A stretch of 64,000 nucleotides of DNA. Origin: Lactobacillus hamsteri DSM 5661 = JCM 6256. GTDB lineage: Bacteria > Bacillota > Bacilli > Lactobacillales > Lactobacillaceae. The position numbers and the translations under genes are program-made. Each line of letters starts with the position of its first letter. The stretch's first letter is position 1. Positions 29,060 through 37,717 of this stretch are shown piece after piece. A model generated the notes under the pieces. The model was not told the origin of the DNA. It ran no database searches and saw only the letters and a program-made list of their open reading frames with translations. The stretch spans positions 42,490 through 106,489 of the forward strand of contig NZ_BALY01000002.1 of NCBI RefSeq assembly GCF_000615445.1, given 5' to 3'.

Positions 29060-29140
29060 GAGGTGCGTGAGATAGGCTTACGCACAACTATACAATATGT
29101 TTCTTCAAAGTCGCCGGGTCTCTATATGGGCGACTTTTTT
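29060..29140 (+). ncRNA. Candidate structured leader RNA or sRNA upstream of the DUF1828 gene
   Basis: TTGAAT (29023) and TATATT about 18 bases on form a promoter. The short transcript has a 9-bp hairpin GTGCGTGAG/CTTACGCAC (29063-29085, loop ATAGG) and a 9-bp terminator AAAGTCGCC/GGCGACTTT with T-run (29107-29140). The first loop contains ATAG, and CTAT occurs both in the linker and in the terminator loop, so loop pairing is possible. It ends 62 bases before the DUF1828 start. No known RNA family was recognised. Confidence 0.5.
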
Positions 29141-29202
29141 GATGGCTAAATTTTTTTGTTTAAGGTAATATAAAAATATATATGCTTGAAAGGAAATAAT
29201 TA

Positions 29203-29586
29203 ATGAATTCTAGCGGAGAAGCAAAGTTTATGAAAAAGGGTATTGGTGACTGGATTAGTGATCATACTCATATTATTCAAGTTAGTGAAGATACTTTTGA
29301 AGTTGCAACTACAGAAATTGATGCATATGGAGATACAATTTACTGTTTTGTCACTAAAAAAGATAACTGGTATCAAATTAGTGATGGAGGTAGGATCTTA
29401 TTTAAATTAGATCCGGGAGAAACTGATCCTGAACTTTATCAAACTGCTGAAGAAATTGCTATTGGTGCAGGATTTGATTTTGATGAAAAGGTATGTGAAA
29501 TTTCTGTAACAACAGAAAAAGAAAATTTAGTACAAGCAATTGTTAAATTATCTCAATTACAAATTGCTATTTCATATTTGGGATAA
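29203..29586 (+). CDS. DUF1828-like protein (127 aa)
   Basis: Soluble protein without membrane segments. The segment TIYCFVTKKDNWYQISDGGRILFKLD resembles the core of DUF1828, where a strand-rich region is followed by a DDG/DGG turn. GAAAGGAA precedes the ATG. DUF1828 has no established function. A short structured RNA with terminator stands upstream. Its terminator faces the convergent lipid kinase gene. Confidence 0.6.
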   Translation: MNSSGEAKFMKKGIGDWISDHTHIIQVSEDTFEVATTEIDAYGDTIYCFVTKKDNWYQISDGGRILFKLDPGETDPELYQTAEEIAIGAGFDFDEKVCEISVTTEKENLVQAIVKLSQLQIAISYLG

Positions 29587-29589
29587 AAT

Positions 29590-29618
29590 AAAAAAGACTA
29601 GGAATTTTCTAGTCTTTT
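29590..29618. terminator. Bidirectional terminator, DUF1828 gene / lipid kinase
   Basis: AAAAAGACTAGGA pairs with TCTAGTCTTTTT around a short loop, with A- and T-runs on both sides, between two convergent genes. Confidence 0.85.
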
Positions 29619-30565
29619 TATTTGCGTAAATTAAAGTAATCAATTTTAAAGGTAATGTCATACTTAGAATACGGTCCGCTTTCTCCATCAATTTGACTGT
29701 ATTCAGGTATATTTGTTTTAATATGAATTTCTTGTGCTTCAATATAGTGAAAAAGAGGATCATTAACATGTGAACCATCTTTAATAAGTTTGGTAAAAAG
29801 CTTTATAAATTTAATGAAATTAGGTTTTTGTACTACAACAGTATCTAATACATGACTATAAATATTAGCTTTTGGTAAAATGGCTACGCCGCCACCAAAG
29901 TATGGATGATTAGTAGTTGTAGTAAAATATACATTATCGTATTTATATTCTTTTTCGTTTGCTCTAACGGTAACTGAAAATGTATTCTGTTTTATTAAAG
30001 CATTAAAAATATTAGATACATAAACTAAATTTCCAAAATTAATTTTATTAAGTTTTTTCTTTAGAGAATGACTGTTGCTTCGATTAACAATATATGCATC
30101 TAGTCCAATTCCAAAATTATTAATGAAATAAATTGGTTCATTTTTGATATCATTGTCTACGAAGAAACCACAATCAACTTGTTGTGCAGGATAGTTCTGA
30201 AGTAACTGATTTACTAACTTATAAGGGTTGTTAGTAAGACCTGCGGCACGAGCAAAATCATTGCCTGATCCTGCTGGAAGATAGGCAATAGCAGTATCAG
30301 GATGCTGAGATCTTTTAATGCCATTGACTACTTCGTTTAAGGAACCATCACCACCAATTACCAATAATATTTCATTTTTTGAGTGGAGGGAATTACCGTA
30401 TTTTTGAGCGATATCTGTTAAATTCCCTGAATAAGAACTGGAATGAGTAGAATATTCAATTTTCTTTTGTTTTAAAAATTGAATTAATTTTGCATAAGCT
30501 TTTTTTGATTTTCCATTACCAGCAACAGGATTTAATAGGATATGTAAAATTATTTTTGTATTCAT
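29618..30565 (-). CDS. Diacylglycerol kinase / YegS-type lipid kinase
   Basis: The catalytic-domain motifs LNPVAGNGKSKKAYAK (N-terminus), VIGGDGSLNEVVNG and YLPAGSGNDFARA are present, as in DgkB and YegS/BmrU kinases that phosphorylate diacylglycerol for phospholipid recycling. The start giving MNTKIILHILLNPVAG at 30565 is chosen because the family begins close to this motif; a frame from 30595 would begin inside the terminator of rnjA. Neither has a clear SD. About 315 residues. A DgkB role is likely but not proven. Confidence 0.85.
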   Translation of the reverse strand: MNTKIILHILLNPVAGNGKSKKAYAKLIQFLKQKKIEYSTHSSSYSGNLTDIAQKYGNSLHSKNEILLVIGGDGSLNEVVNGIKRSQHPDTAIAYLPAGSGNDFARAAGLTNNPYKLVNQLLQNYPAQQVDCGFFVDNDIKNEPIYFINNFGIGLDAYIVNRSNSHSLKKKLNKINFGNLVYVSNIFNALIKQNTFSVTVRANEKEYKYDNVYFTTTTNHPYFGGGVAILPKANIYSHVLDTVVVQKPNFIKFIKLFTKLIKDGSHVNDPLFHYIEAQEIHIKTNIPEYSQIDGESGPYSKYDITFKIDYFNLRK

Positions 30566-30582
30566 TATATATTTTTTGCAAA

Positions 30583-30610
30583 ATAAAACCCCCATTAAGG
30601 GGATTTTTTA
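30583..30610 (-). terminator. Terminator after rnjA (minus strand)
   Basis: On the minus strand, AAATCCCC and GGGGGTTTT pair across TTAAT and are followed by a T-rich stretch, between rnjA and the lipid kinase gene. Confidence 0.8.
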
Positions 30611-30615
30611 GTAAT

Positions 30616-32295
30616 CTATTTCTTTTCAACGATCATTGGTAAAATCATTGGTCGACGTTCAGTCTTTGAGTATAGGAAATCAGATAGGTTTTCAATAATC
30701 GCTTTTCTAATTTCACTATCTTTAGGCTTATCTGATTTTGCCATTTCGTTTCTGAGAACATGGTAAACATGTTTTTGAGCTTGACTAATTAATTCTGTTG
30801 ATTCGCGCATGTAAACAAATCCGCGACTTAAAATATCAGGACCAGCTAAAACACGTTTATGTTTGTAATCGATAGTCGCTACAGCAACGACAAGTCCTTC
30901 TTCTGATAAGATTTGTCGATCGTGTACAACTACATTTCCAACATCTGCCGTGCCAGAAGTATCGACATATACATCACCAGCCGGAATATGACCAGCAATT
31001 CTTGATCCTTCTGGGCCAAAGCAAACAACTTCACCGTTGCTTAAAACAAAAGTATGATCAGCTGGAACACCAGCTTCTTGGGCCAATTCAGTATGAATAA
31101 CTTGCATACGGTATTCACCGTGAACAGGAATCATATATTTTGGCTTAGATAATTCAACCATTAACTTTAATTCTTCTTGACCACCGTGTCCAGAAGTATG
31201 GACATTATTAACACGGCCATGAATTACGTTAGCTCCACCTTCCATTAATTTATTAATAAGGTGGTTAACACTTAATGTATTTCCTGGAATTGGGTTGGAA
31301 GAGAAGATAACAGTATCATCAGGTTGAAGACTGATCTGTCTATGAGTACCATTAGCAATTCTTGATAAAGCAGCTAGTGGTTCACCTTGTGAACCGGTAC
31401 ATAAAATCATAGCTTTTTCTGGAGGAGTATGATTAATTTCATCAGCATCAACGATCAATCCTTCAGGTACGTTTAAGTAACCAAGATCAATACCATTTTG
31501 AACGCCGTTTTCCATACTTCTACCAAAGATAGCAACTTTACGGCCTGTATCAATTGCAGCTTGAATTGCTGTAGAAACACGGTAAAGGTTAGAAGCAAAT
31601 GTTGCAAAAATGATTCTACCTTTAATACCAGTGATCATATCATGAAGTGATTTGGCAACAAATCTTTCAGACTTTGTAAATTGTGAGACCTCTGCGTTAG
31701 TTGAATCAGATAAAAGAGCTAAAACGCCTTCTTGTCCTAATTCTGCCATTTTTTGGAAGTCAGGAGCAGGTTGATTCATTACTGGAGTAAGGTCAAACTT
31801 AAAGTCACCAGTAAAGACTACTGCGCCAAGTGGTGTGTGAACAGCAATTCCCAAAGTATCAGGAATTGAGTGAGTTGTTCTGAAGAATGAAACACTTAAT
31901 TTATTGAACTTAAGGACAGTATCTTCATGTTCTTCATGAAGTTCAGTAGTATTAAGAATTCCATGTTCTTCAAGTTTTCCTCTGATAAGAGAAAGAGCAA
32001 ATGGAGTAGCATAGACAGGAATTTCTGGAATCTTTTCGAGTAAGAAAGGAATTCCGCCAATATGGTCTTCATGTCCGTGGCTGACTACCAAGGCTTTGAT
32101 TTTTTTACGATTTTTTACTAGGTATGAATAATCAGAGATAACGTAATTAATACCTAGGAGGTCATCTTCTGGAAACTTAATTCCGCAGTCCATGATGACA
32201 ATTTCATCTTGGTACTGTACACAGTACATATTTTTACCGATTTCGTGCAACCCCCCGATGGCGAAAACGGCAACTTCATTATTTTTAATTCTCAA
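30616..32295 (-). CDS. rnjA: Ribonuclease J1
   Basis: Metallo-beta-lactamase/beta-CASP nuclease with 5'-3' exonuclease and endonuclease activity, central to mRNA decay and 16S rRNA maturation. The zinc motif HGHEDHIGG (about residue 75) is intact. The beta-CASP domain and the C-terminal multimerisation region (KSDKPKDSEIRKAIIENLSDFLYSKTERRPMILPMIVE) are visible. The 559 residues are normal. It is downstream of rpoY with a six-base gap, the usual order in lactobacilli. A paralogue, RNase J2, is at 44214. Confidence 0.97.
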   Translation of the reverse strand: MRIKNNEVAVFAIGGLHEIGKNMYCVQYQDEIVIMDCGIKFPEDDLLGINYVISDYSYLVKNRKKIKALVVSHGHEDHIGGIPFLLEKIPEIPVYATPFALSLIRGKLEEHGILNTTELHEEHEDTVLKFNKLSVSFFRTTHSIPDTLGIAVHTPLGAVVFTGDFKFDLTPVMNQPAPDFQKMAELGQEGVLALLSDSTNAEVSQFTKSERFVAKSLHDMITGIKGRIIFATFASNLYRVSTAIQAAIDTGRKVAIFGRSMENGVQNGIDLGYLNVPEGLIVDADEINHTPPEKAMILCTGSQGEPLAALSRIANGTHRQISLQPDDTVIFSSNPIPGNTLSVNHLINKLMEGGANVIHGRVNNVHTSGHGGQEELKLMVELSKPKYMIPVHGEYRMQVIHTELAQEAGVPADHTFVLSNGEVVCFGPEGSRIAGHIPAGDVYVDTSGTADVGNVVVHDRQILSEEGLVVAVATIDYKHKRVLAGPDILSRGFVYMRESTELISQAQKHVYHVLRNEMAKSDKPKDSEIRKAIIENLSDFLYSKTERRPMILPMIVEKK

Positions 32296-32301
32296 TCTGA
32301 A

Positions 32302-32523
32302 TTACTTCTTATCGAACGACGTTAATTTGAAATCAGCGTGTTCTTGTTCGTACTTTAAAGAATTTCCGGTTAATTCTTGGATGAGTTCAATGTTGTAGGG
32401 GGTGTTGTCCTCAACCATGGTTCTAGCTTCGACTTGATTGTCTGCTTCGATGAAGAGAGTTTGAGTAGTTTCTCTACGTGGGTTAACAATCTTGTCTTTT
32501 TGATATAAAACTTTGTAGATCAT
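32302..32523 (-). CDS. rpoY: RNA polymerase epsilon subunit RpoY
   Basis: A 73-residue protein (formerly DUF1447, YkzG) that binds RNA polymerase in low-GC Gram-positive bacteria. [24 protein letters not shown] is the family N-terminus. A strong AAGGAG precedes the ATG. It is always found next to rnjA in this group, here six bases upstream. Confidence 0.93.
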   Translation of the reverse strand: MIYKVLYQKDKIVNPRRETTQTLFIEADNQVEARTMVEDNTPYNIELIQELTGNSLKYEQEHADFKLTSFDKK

Positions 32524-32687
32524 AATTAATAATCTCCTTATTTAATTGTAAAAACGTTCTTATTAATGAATACTTTTTTCAAAATATTCAATAGCTAATA
32601 AAATTTTATCATATTTGTCCAGTCAAGTATAGAAACAAGTTTTGCAGAAATTACTTTAATTACTAAGCTATAAAATTACATAACACG

Positions 32688-32817
32688 TTGACATAAAATA
32701 ACATTAGATATAAGATGAAACTGAAGTAAGTAGAAAAACTCGCTTACTTATGTTAAGAAGTCTCTTCAATCTTCTTAATTCCCATGAAGGGAAGCGGAGT
32801 GGGTACCGCTTCTTTTT
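32688..32817 (+). ncRNA. Candidate stand-alone small RNA with promoter and terminator
   Basis: In the 369-base gap between two minus-strand genes, a consensus promoter TTGACA (32688)-17 bp-TAAGAT (32711) points along the plus strand. The expected RNA runs from about 32722 to 32817 (about 95 bases) and folds into AAGTAAG/CTTACTT, TTAAGAAG/CTTCTTAA, TTCCC/GGGAA and a terminator GAAGCGG/CCGCTTC with T5. No SD-led open frame is inside. The next plus-strand gene is about 900 bases away. No named RNA family was recognised. Confidence 0.6.
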
Positions 32818-32823
32818 AATAGT

Positions 32824-32853
32824 AAAAGGACACCTCAATGAGGTGTCCTTTTT
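32824..32853. terminator. Terminator of def (bidirectional shape)
   Basis: AAAAGGACACCT pairs with AGGTGTCCTTTT across a 5-base loop, 40 bases after the def stop on the minus strand. It also backs up the sRNA terminator on the plus strand. Confidence 0.85.
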
Positions 32854-32892
32854 GTTATTAACATAATATAATATTAAATTTAAAATAACGAA

Positions 32893-33447
32893 TTAGGAAA
32901 TAACAACAGTATCGTCTGCTAAATCGAATGGATTTTCCTTGTTGATTCTATCGTAGAATAAATGACCATTTAAGTGATCAATTTCGTGACTAGCGACGAT
33001 AGCTGGATAATCTTTTAAGCGAATAGTTTTTTCTTCGCCATCAACAGTAAAGTAATGAATAGTTAATTTATCAGGACGAGGAACGTAACCGTTAATTACT
33101 TTGTCTACACTTAAACAGCCTTCACCTTCACTTAAACAAGCTTGGCGAACAGATTCAGAAATGATTTCTGGATTAACAAATGTTTCTTTGAAAATAATGT
33201 TGCCCTTGTCATCAGGAACAAGCAAGGATGCCATTTGTACGCTTTCGTCAACTTGTGGTGCAGCTAAACCAACACCGGCACGTAATTGATGCTTTTCAGC
33301 GATCTTAGGATCTTGTGAATTAATTAAATATTCCATCATATCTTTAGCTAATTGTTGGTAGTGTTCATCTAATGGAAATGTTAAGGGCTTAGCAACCTTA
33401 CGTAAAACGGGATTTCCATCACGAGTGATATCTTTCATTAAAATCAA
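32893..33447 (-). CDS. def: Peptide deformylase
   Basis: Metalloenzyme that removes the formyl group from nascent N-formyl-methionine. All three family motifs are present: [15 protein letters not shown] (metal-binding cysteine) and HEIDH (metal-binding histidines and catalytic glutamate). AAGGAG lies eight bases from a TTG at 33447, favouring that start ([11 protein letters not shown]) over the ATG three codons later. The 184-residue length fits the type 2 Gram-positive enzyme. Confidence 0.96.
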   Translation of the reverse strand: MILMKDITRDGNPVLRKVAKPLTFPLDEHYQQLAKDMMEYLINSQDPKIAEKHQLRAGVGLAAPQVDESVQMASLLVPDDKGNIIFKETFVNPEIISESVRQACLSEGEGCLSVDKVINGYVPRPDKLTIHYFTVDGEEKTIRLKDYPAIVASHEIDHLNGHLFYDRINKENPFDLADDTVVIS

Positions 33448-33563
33448 TTGAATTACTCCTTTTATTAATTGTTAATTTCATTATATAGTATATTTTTACA
33501 TAAAAATAAAATCTATGCTTTATTTTTATTTTGATTCTGTAAATTAAACTTTTGCTTAAAGCG

Positions 33564-33678
33564 TTGACCCTATTGAAGCTAGGTGGTAAAATTTATCAAC
33601 GTAACTATACAGATTTTAAGCACTTCGATAAGGCGTAAAAACGCGCTACCGAAACTGTGACAAAGTCACAGTTTTTTT
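33564..33678 (+). promoter_or_regulatory. Promoter and structured leader with terminator upstream of typA
   Basis: TTGACC (33564)-17 bp-TAAAAT (33587) is a strong promoter. The leader of about 80 bases contains GCGT/ACGC and ends with AAACTGTGAC/GTCACAGTTT and a T-run (33652-33678), 24 bases before the typA start and just before its SD. Every typA transcript from this promoter must pass the terminator, so attenuation or a leader sRNA is suggested. Confidence 0.6.
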
Positions 33679-33702
33679 ATTGAAGAGTGGGGAGGAATAT
33701 TT

Positions 33703-35544
33703 TTGTCAGAAAAAAGAAGAGACAATCTTAGAAATATCGCAATTATTGCTCACGTTGACCACGGTAAGACTACTTTAGTTAACCAATTATTGAAGCAATC
33801 TGACACTTTGCCAGAGCACATGAACTTGGAAGATCGTGCAATGGACTCAAATGCCATTGAACGTGAACGTGGTATTACTATTTTGTCTAAGAATACTGCT
33901 GTTAAATATAAGGGCACTACTATTAACATTTTGGATACGCCAGGACACGCTGACTTTGGTGGTGAAGTAGAACGTATCATGCACATGGTTGACGGTGCAC
34001 TTTTGTTAGTTGATGCTTACGAAGGTCCAATGCCACAAACTCGTTTTGTTTTAAAGAAGGCTTTGGAAGCTGGCGTTAAGCCAATTGTTGTTTTAAACAA
34101 GATTGACCGTCCAGGTGCTCGTCCAAAGGAAGTTCTTGATGAAGTTCTTGAACTCTTTATTGAATTAGGTGCCAATGATGAACAACTTGACTTCCCAGTT
34201 GTTTATGCATCAGCTTTAAACGGTACATCATCATACGATGAAGATCCAGCAAAACAAGAAAATACTATGGATCCTATTTTTGATACTGTTATCAAGAATA
34301 TTCCAGCCCCAATCGACAACTCAGATGAACCATTACAATTCCAAATCACTATGCTTGATTGGGATGATTACGTAGGTCGTATTGGTGTAGGTCGTATTTA
34401 CCGTGGTAAGGTAAAGGTTGGCGACAACATCACTGTTATGAAGCGTGACGGTTCAACTCAAAACTTCCGTGTTACTAAGTTGTTTGGCTTCTTTGGCTTG
34501 AAGCGTAATGAAATCCAAGAAGCCGAAGCTGGTGATATTATTGCCATTAGTGGTATTAATGATATTTACGTTGGTGAAACTATTGCTGATGCTCAACATC
34601 CAGAAGCATTGCCTCTTCTTAAGATTGATCCACCAACACTTCAAATGGACTTTGTTGCTAATGACTCACCATTTGCAGGTCGTGAAGGTGATCAAGTAAC
34701 TCCTAAGAAGCTTGAAGATCGTTTGATTCGTCAAACTCGTACTGATGTTTCTTTGAAGGTTGAACCAACTGATCAAATTAATGCTTGGACTGTTTCAGGT
34801 CGTGGTGAACTTCACCTTTCAATTTTGGTTGAAGAAATGCGTCGTGAAGGATTCGAATTACAACTTTCACGTCCTAAGGTTATTTACCGTGAAATTGACG
34901 GTGTAAAGTGTGAACCATTTGAAGCTGTTCAAATTGATACGCCAGATGAATACGTAGGTTCAGTTATTGACTCACTTTCACAAAGAAAAGGTACCATGCA
35001 AAACATGGAATCAACAGGAAGTGGCCAAACTCGTCTTGAATTCTTGGTTCCATCACGTGGTTTGATTGGTTACAACAATGAATTTATGTCACAAACTGGT
35101 GGTTACGGAATTTTGAACCACACCTTTGATTCATACAAGCCAGTTGTTAAGAACTGGGAACCAGGCCGTCGTAATGGTGCTTTGGTATCTATTAATCAAG
35201 GTCAATCTACTACTTACTCACTTCAATCAGTTGAACAACGTGGTGTTTTGTTCATTGGTGCTGGTGTTGAAGTATACGAAGGTATGATCGTAGGTCAATC
35301 AAGCCGTGAACGTGATATCGCAGTTAACGTAACTAAGGGTAAGAACTTAACTAACACTCGTGCCTCTGGTAAGGACCATGCTGCTGCTATTAAGACTCCA
35401 AAGACTTTGACTTTGGAAGAAGCTATCGAATTCTTGAATGATGATGAATATTGTGAAGTAACTCCAGAATCAATTCGTCTTCGTAAGAAGATTTTGAATA
35501 CTTCAGAACGTCAAAAGGCTGATAAGAAGCGTAATCGCAACTAA
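33703..35544 (+). CDS. typA: Translational GTPase TypA/BipA
   Basis: Ribosome-binding GTPase related to EF-G, important in stress and cold and in 50S assembly. The start is a TTG with GGGGAGG upstream. G-domain motifs [25 protein letters not shown] and NKIDRP are intact. Domains III-V and the TypA-specific C-terminus follow (SRGLIGYNNEFMSQT, GKNLTNTRASGKD). The 613 residues are normal. Confidence 0.97.
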   Translation: MSEKRRDNLRNIAIIAHVDHGKTTLVNQLLKQSDTLPEHMNLEDRAMDSNAIERERGITILSKNTAVKYKGTTINILDTPGHADFGGEVERIMHMVDGALLLVDAYEGPMPQTRFVLKKALEAGVKPIVVLNKIDRPGARPKEVLDEVLELFIELGANDEQLDFPVVYASALNGTSSYDEDPAKQENTMDPIFDTVIKNIPAPIDNSDEPLQFQITMLDWDDYVGRIGVGRIYRGKVKVGDNITVMKRDGSTQNFRVTKLFGFFGLKRNEIQEAEAGDIIAISGINDIYVGETIADAQHPEALPLLKIDPPTLQMDFVANDSPFAGREGDQVTPKKLEDRLIRQTRTDVSLKVEPTDQINAWTVSGRGELHLSILVEEMRREGFELQLSRPKVIYREIDGVKCEPFEAVQIDTPDEYVGSVIDSLSQRKGTMQNMESTGSGQTRLEFLVPSRGLIGYNNEFMSQTGGYGILNHTFDSYKPVVKNWEPGRRNGALVSINQGQSTTYSLQSVEQRGVLFIGAGVEVYEGMIVGQSSRERDIAVNVTKGKNLTNTRASGKDHAAAIKTPKTLTLEEAIEFLNDDEYCEVTPESIRLRKKILNTSERQKADKKRNRN

Positions 35545-35559
35545 TTAGTTAAGAATTTT

Positions 35560-35597
35560 AAAAAGTCACTGCTTCATAGAAGTAGTGACTTTTTTGT
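35560..35597 (+). terminator. Terminator of typA
   Basis: AAAAGTCACTGCTTC pairs with GAAGTAGTGACTTTT (one G-T pair) and is followed by T6. Confidence 0.9.
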
Positions 35598-35644
35598 TTT
35601 ATAATTAAATAGATATTATCTAGTCGAAAAGGAGACGGCATAAA

Positions 35645-36829
35645 GTGCGTCGAAAAATACATTATTTAAATTTGAATATATTTATTCCATATATTGTGCT
35701 GGTTATTTTAGGTGTAATTTTAGTTTATTCGGCTAGTTCGGATATTCTTTTGGTTAACGGATTTAAACCAGCAACTTATGGTATTAGGCAAGCCATTTAT
35801 GCCGGAGTAGCTTTTTTCTTTTTTGGTATACCTTTTTTTGCTTTGAAATTAGAGGTTTTCAAAAATAAAAAGTTTGTCATGTGGTTTTTGCTAATAAGTT
35901 TAGCTATGCTGTTTTTTTTGGTAGTAATGAAAGTCGTTCGCGGATCAAGTGCTGCCGTTAACGGTGCAGTTGGTTGGATTAATTTAGGATTTATCAATTT
36001 ACAGCCACTTGAAGTTGCTAAGTTATCTTTGGTAATTTATTTAGGATATGTATTGGATAAACGTGATGGTAAATTGGTACGAGGTCAAATTTGGACCAAT
36101 TTAGCCCATCCTGCAATTATGACGGCAGTCATGATGGGATTAGTAATTGTTGAACCAGACTTTGGCGGTACGGCAATTTTGTTCATGATCGCATTAGTGA
36201 TGTTCTCAGTTTCTGGAATTCCAACTATTCTTGCACTTAAATGGCTAGCTTTAATATTCATAAGCGTAGGCGTCTTGTTTTTTATAATTATTACGTGGAA
36301 TCCTAAGTTCTTGCAAGATAGTTATCAATTCCAGAGATTAATGTCTTTTCTTCATCCTTTTCAACTTGAAAGAAAAGGTGGGGCACAGCTAGTTAATTCA
36401 TTTTATGCAATTCATAATGGTGGTCTGTTCGGCGTTGGTCTAGGAAATAGTATGCAAAAACGTGGCTATTTACCAGAACCATATACTGACTTTATTTTGT
36501 CAATCACAGCTGAAGAATTAGGTGCTATTGGCGCCATAATTGTTGTAGGATTACTTTTTTATTTAATGTGGAGCATTATGGAAGTTGGTATCCATGCTAC
36601 ATCACAGTTTAATGCGCTGGTTTGTTTTGGTATTACAACAATTATTTTTACGGAATCATTATTTAATATTGGAGCGGTTTTGGGACTTTTACCAATTACT
36701 GGTGTTACGTTGCCCTTTGTTTCGTATGGTGGTTCATCAATGATTGTTTTGACGGCATGTATAGGGTTAGTTTTAAATATTTCCGCTAATGAAAAAATTA
36801 AGAAGGAGGCTGAAGATACTGTAGCATGA
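35645..36829 (+). CDS. ftsW: SEDS-family septal glycosyltransferase FtsW
   Basis: Lipid II polymerase of the divisome, with about ten membrane helices in 394 residues. SEDS signatures are visible: LQPLEVAKLSLVIYLG, EPDFGGTAILF, LGNSMQKRGYLPEPYTDFI and VTLPFVSYGGSSM. The start is GTG with AAGGAGACGG upstream. FtsW rather than RodA is inferred from the position between typA and ylbG-rsmD-coaD, the usual ftsW context in lactobacilli; the paralogue cannot be excluded from sequence alone. Confidence 0.87.
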   Translation: MRRKIHYLNLNIFIPYIVLVILGVILVYSASSDILLVNGFKPATYGIRQAIYAGVAFFFFGIPFFALKLEVFKNKKFVMWFLLISLAMLFFLVVMKVVRGSSAAVNGAVGWINLGFINLQPLEVAKLSLVIYLGYVLDKRDGKLVRGQIWTNLAHPAIMTAVMMGLVIVEPDFGGTAILFMIALVMFSVSGIPTILALKWLALIFISVGVLFFIIITWNPKFLQDSYQFQRLMSFLHPFQLERKGGAQLVNSFYAIHNGGLFGVGLGNSMQKRGYLPEPYTDFILSITAEELGAIGAIIVVGLLFYLMWSIMEVGIHATSQFNALVCFGITTIIFTESLFNIGAVLGLLPITGVTLPFVSYGGSSMIVLTACIGLVLNISANEKIKKEAEDTVA

Positions 36830-37170
36830 GTATAAATAAGGATATTGCAGATGCGGGTTTGTCTCAACGCGCGGGGTTAATTGTATATTTAAAGAACGCA
36901 AGTGATCAATATAAATTGCGGCACTTTGGCGATATTGTATATTTTTCAAAAAGAATGCGATATTGCGTATTATATATTGATGATAGCGATATTGACTATG
37001 AACTATCAGAAATTTCACACTTGGATTTTGTGGATCGTGTTGAGATTTCTGAAAAAGATCAATTAGATTTAGACAGTAAACATATTGAAAAACAGCTTAT
37101 AGAAATGTCTGAAAAAGCAGAAATTGAATTGCAAAAAAGACAAAAAGAAAATGAGGATATACTCAAGTGA
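36826..37170 (+). CDS. YlbG family protein (DUF2129)
   Basis: A 114-residue protein. The first 85 residues match the compact YlbG fold (AGLIVYLKNASDQYKLRHFGDIVYFSKRMRYCVLYID) and the tail is a charged helix. The family is conserved next to rsmD and coaD in Firmicutes; its function is unknown. The gene overlaps ftsW and rsmD by four bases each. Confidence 0.85.
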   Translation: MSINKDIADAGLSQRAGLIVYLKNASDQYKLRHFGDIVYFSKRMRYCVLYIDDSDIDYELSEISHLDFVDRVEISEKDQLDLDSKHIEKQLIEMSEKAEIELQKRQKENEDILK

Positions 37171-37715
37171 GAATAATTTCAGGAAAATATGCTAAAAGAA
37201 ATTTATTTACTTTAAAAAGCAGAAAAACTCGACCAACTAGTGATAAAGTAAAAGAATCTTTATTTAATTCATTAGGTCAATTTTTTAACGGTGGCCAAGT
37301 ATTAGATTTGTATGGTGGCTCTGGCGCTTTAGGAATTGAAGCAGTATCAAGAGGCTGTGATCATGCAACTTTAATTGATATTAATTATGCTGCCGTTAAT
37401 ATTATTAAAAAGAATGTTGCATTAACAAAAGAAGAAAATAAATTTTCAGTTTATAAAATGTCCAGCAATGCGGCATTAGATTTCTTTAAAGAAAATGGAA
37501 TAAAATTTGATCTTGTTTTCTTAGATCCGCCTTATGCTAAGCAACGTATTGCATCTGATATGGGAAAGATGCTTAAGTTTGATTTATTGAATGAAAAGGC
37601 TATTGTTGTAGCTGAAACGGATGATGACACTGAATTAATTGAAATTGACGGATTTTCTTTAGTTAAAGAGCATCATTTAGGCAAGACAATTGTGAGAATT
37701 TATCGAAAGGAATAG
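37167..37715 (+). CDS. rsmD: 16S rRNA m2G966 methyltransferase RsmD
   Basis: SAM-dependent enzyme methylating G966. MRIISGKYAKRNLFTLKSRKTRPTSD-type start, the SAM motif VLDLYGGSGALGIEAVSRG and the catalytic FLDPPYA (about residue 117-123) are visible. The 182 residues are normal. Translationally coupled to ylbG and followed by coaD after two bases. Confidence 0.95.
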   Translation: MRIISGKYAKRNLFTLKSRKTRPTSDKVKESLFNSLGQFFNGGQVLDLYGGSGALGIEAVSRGCDHATLIDINYAAVNIIKKNVALTKEENKFSVYKMSSNAALDFFKENGIKFDLVFLDPPYAKQRIASDMGKMLKFDLLNEKAIVVAETDDDTELIEIDGFSLVKEHHLGKTIVRIYRKE

Positions 37716-37717
37716 TT

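Noticed and set aside
32791..32812. GTGGGTACCGC looks like part of a T-box motif
   Set aside because: It has one extra G compared with the T-box core, lies within the terminator stem itself, and no plus-strand gene follows. The pairing GAAGCGG/CCGCTTC explains it.
32750..32875. Open frame starting ATGTTAAGA through the candidate sRNA
   Set aside because: No SD, and it would have to be translated through two strong terminators.
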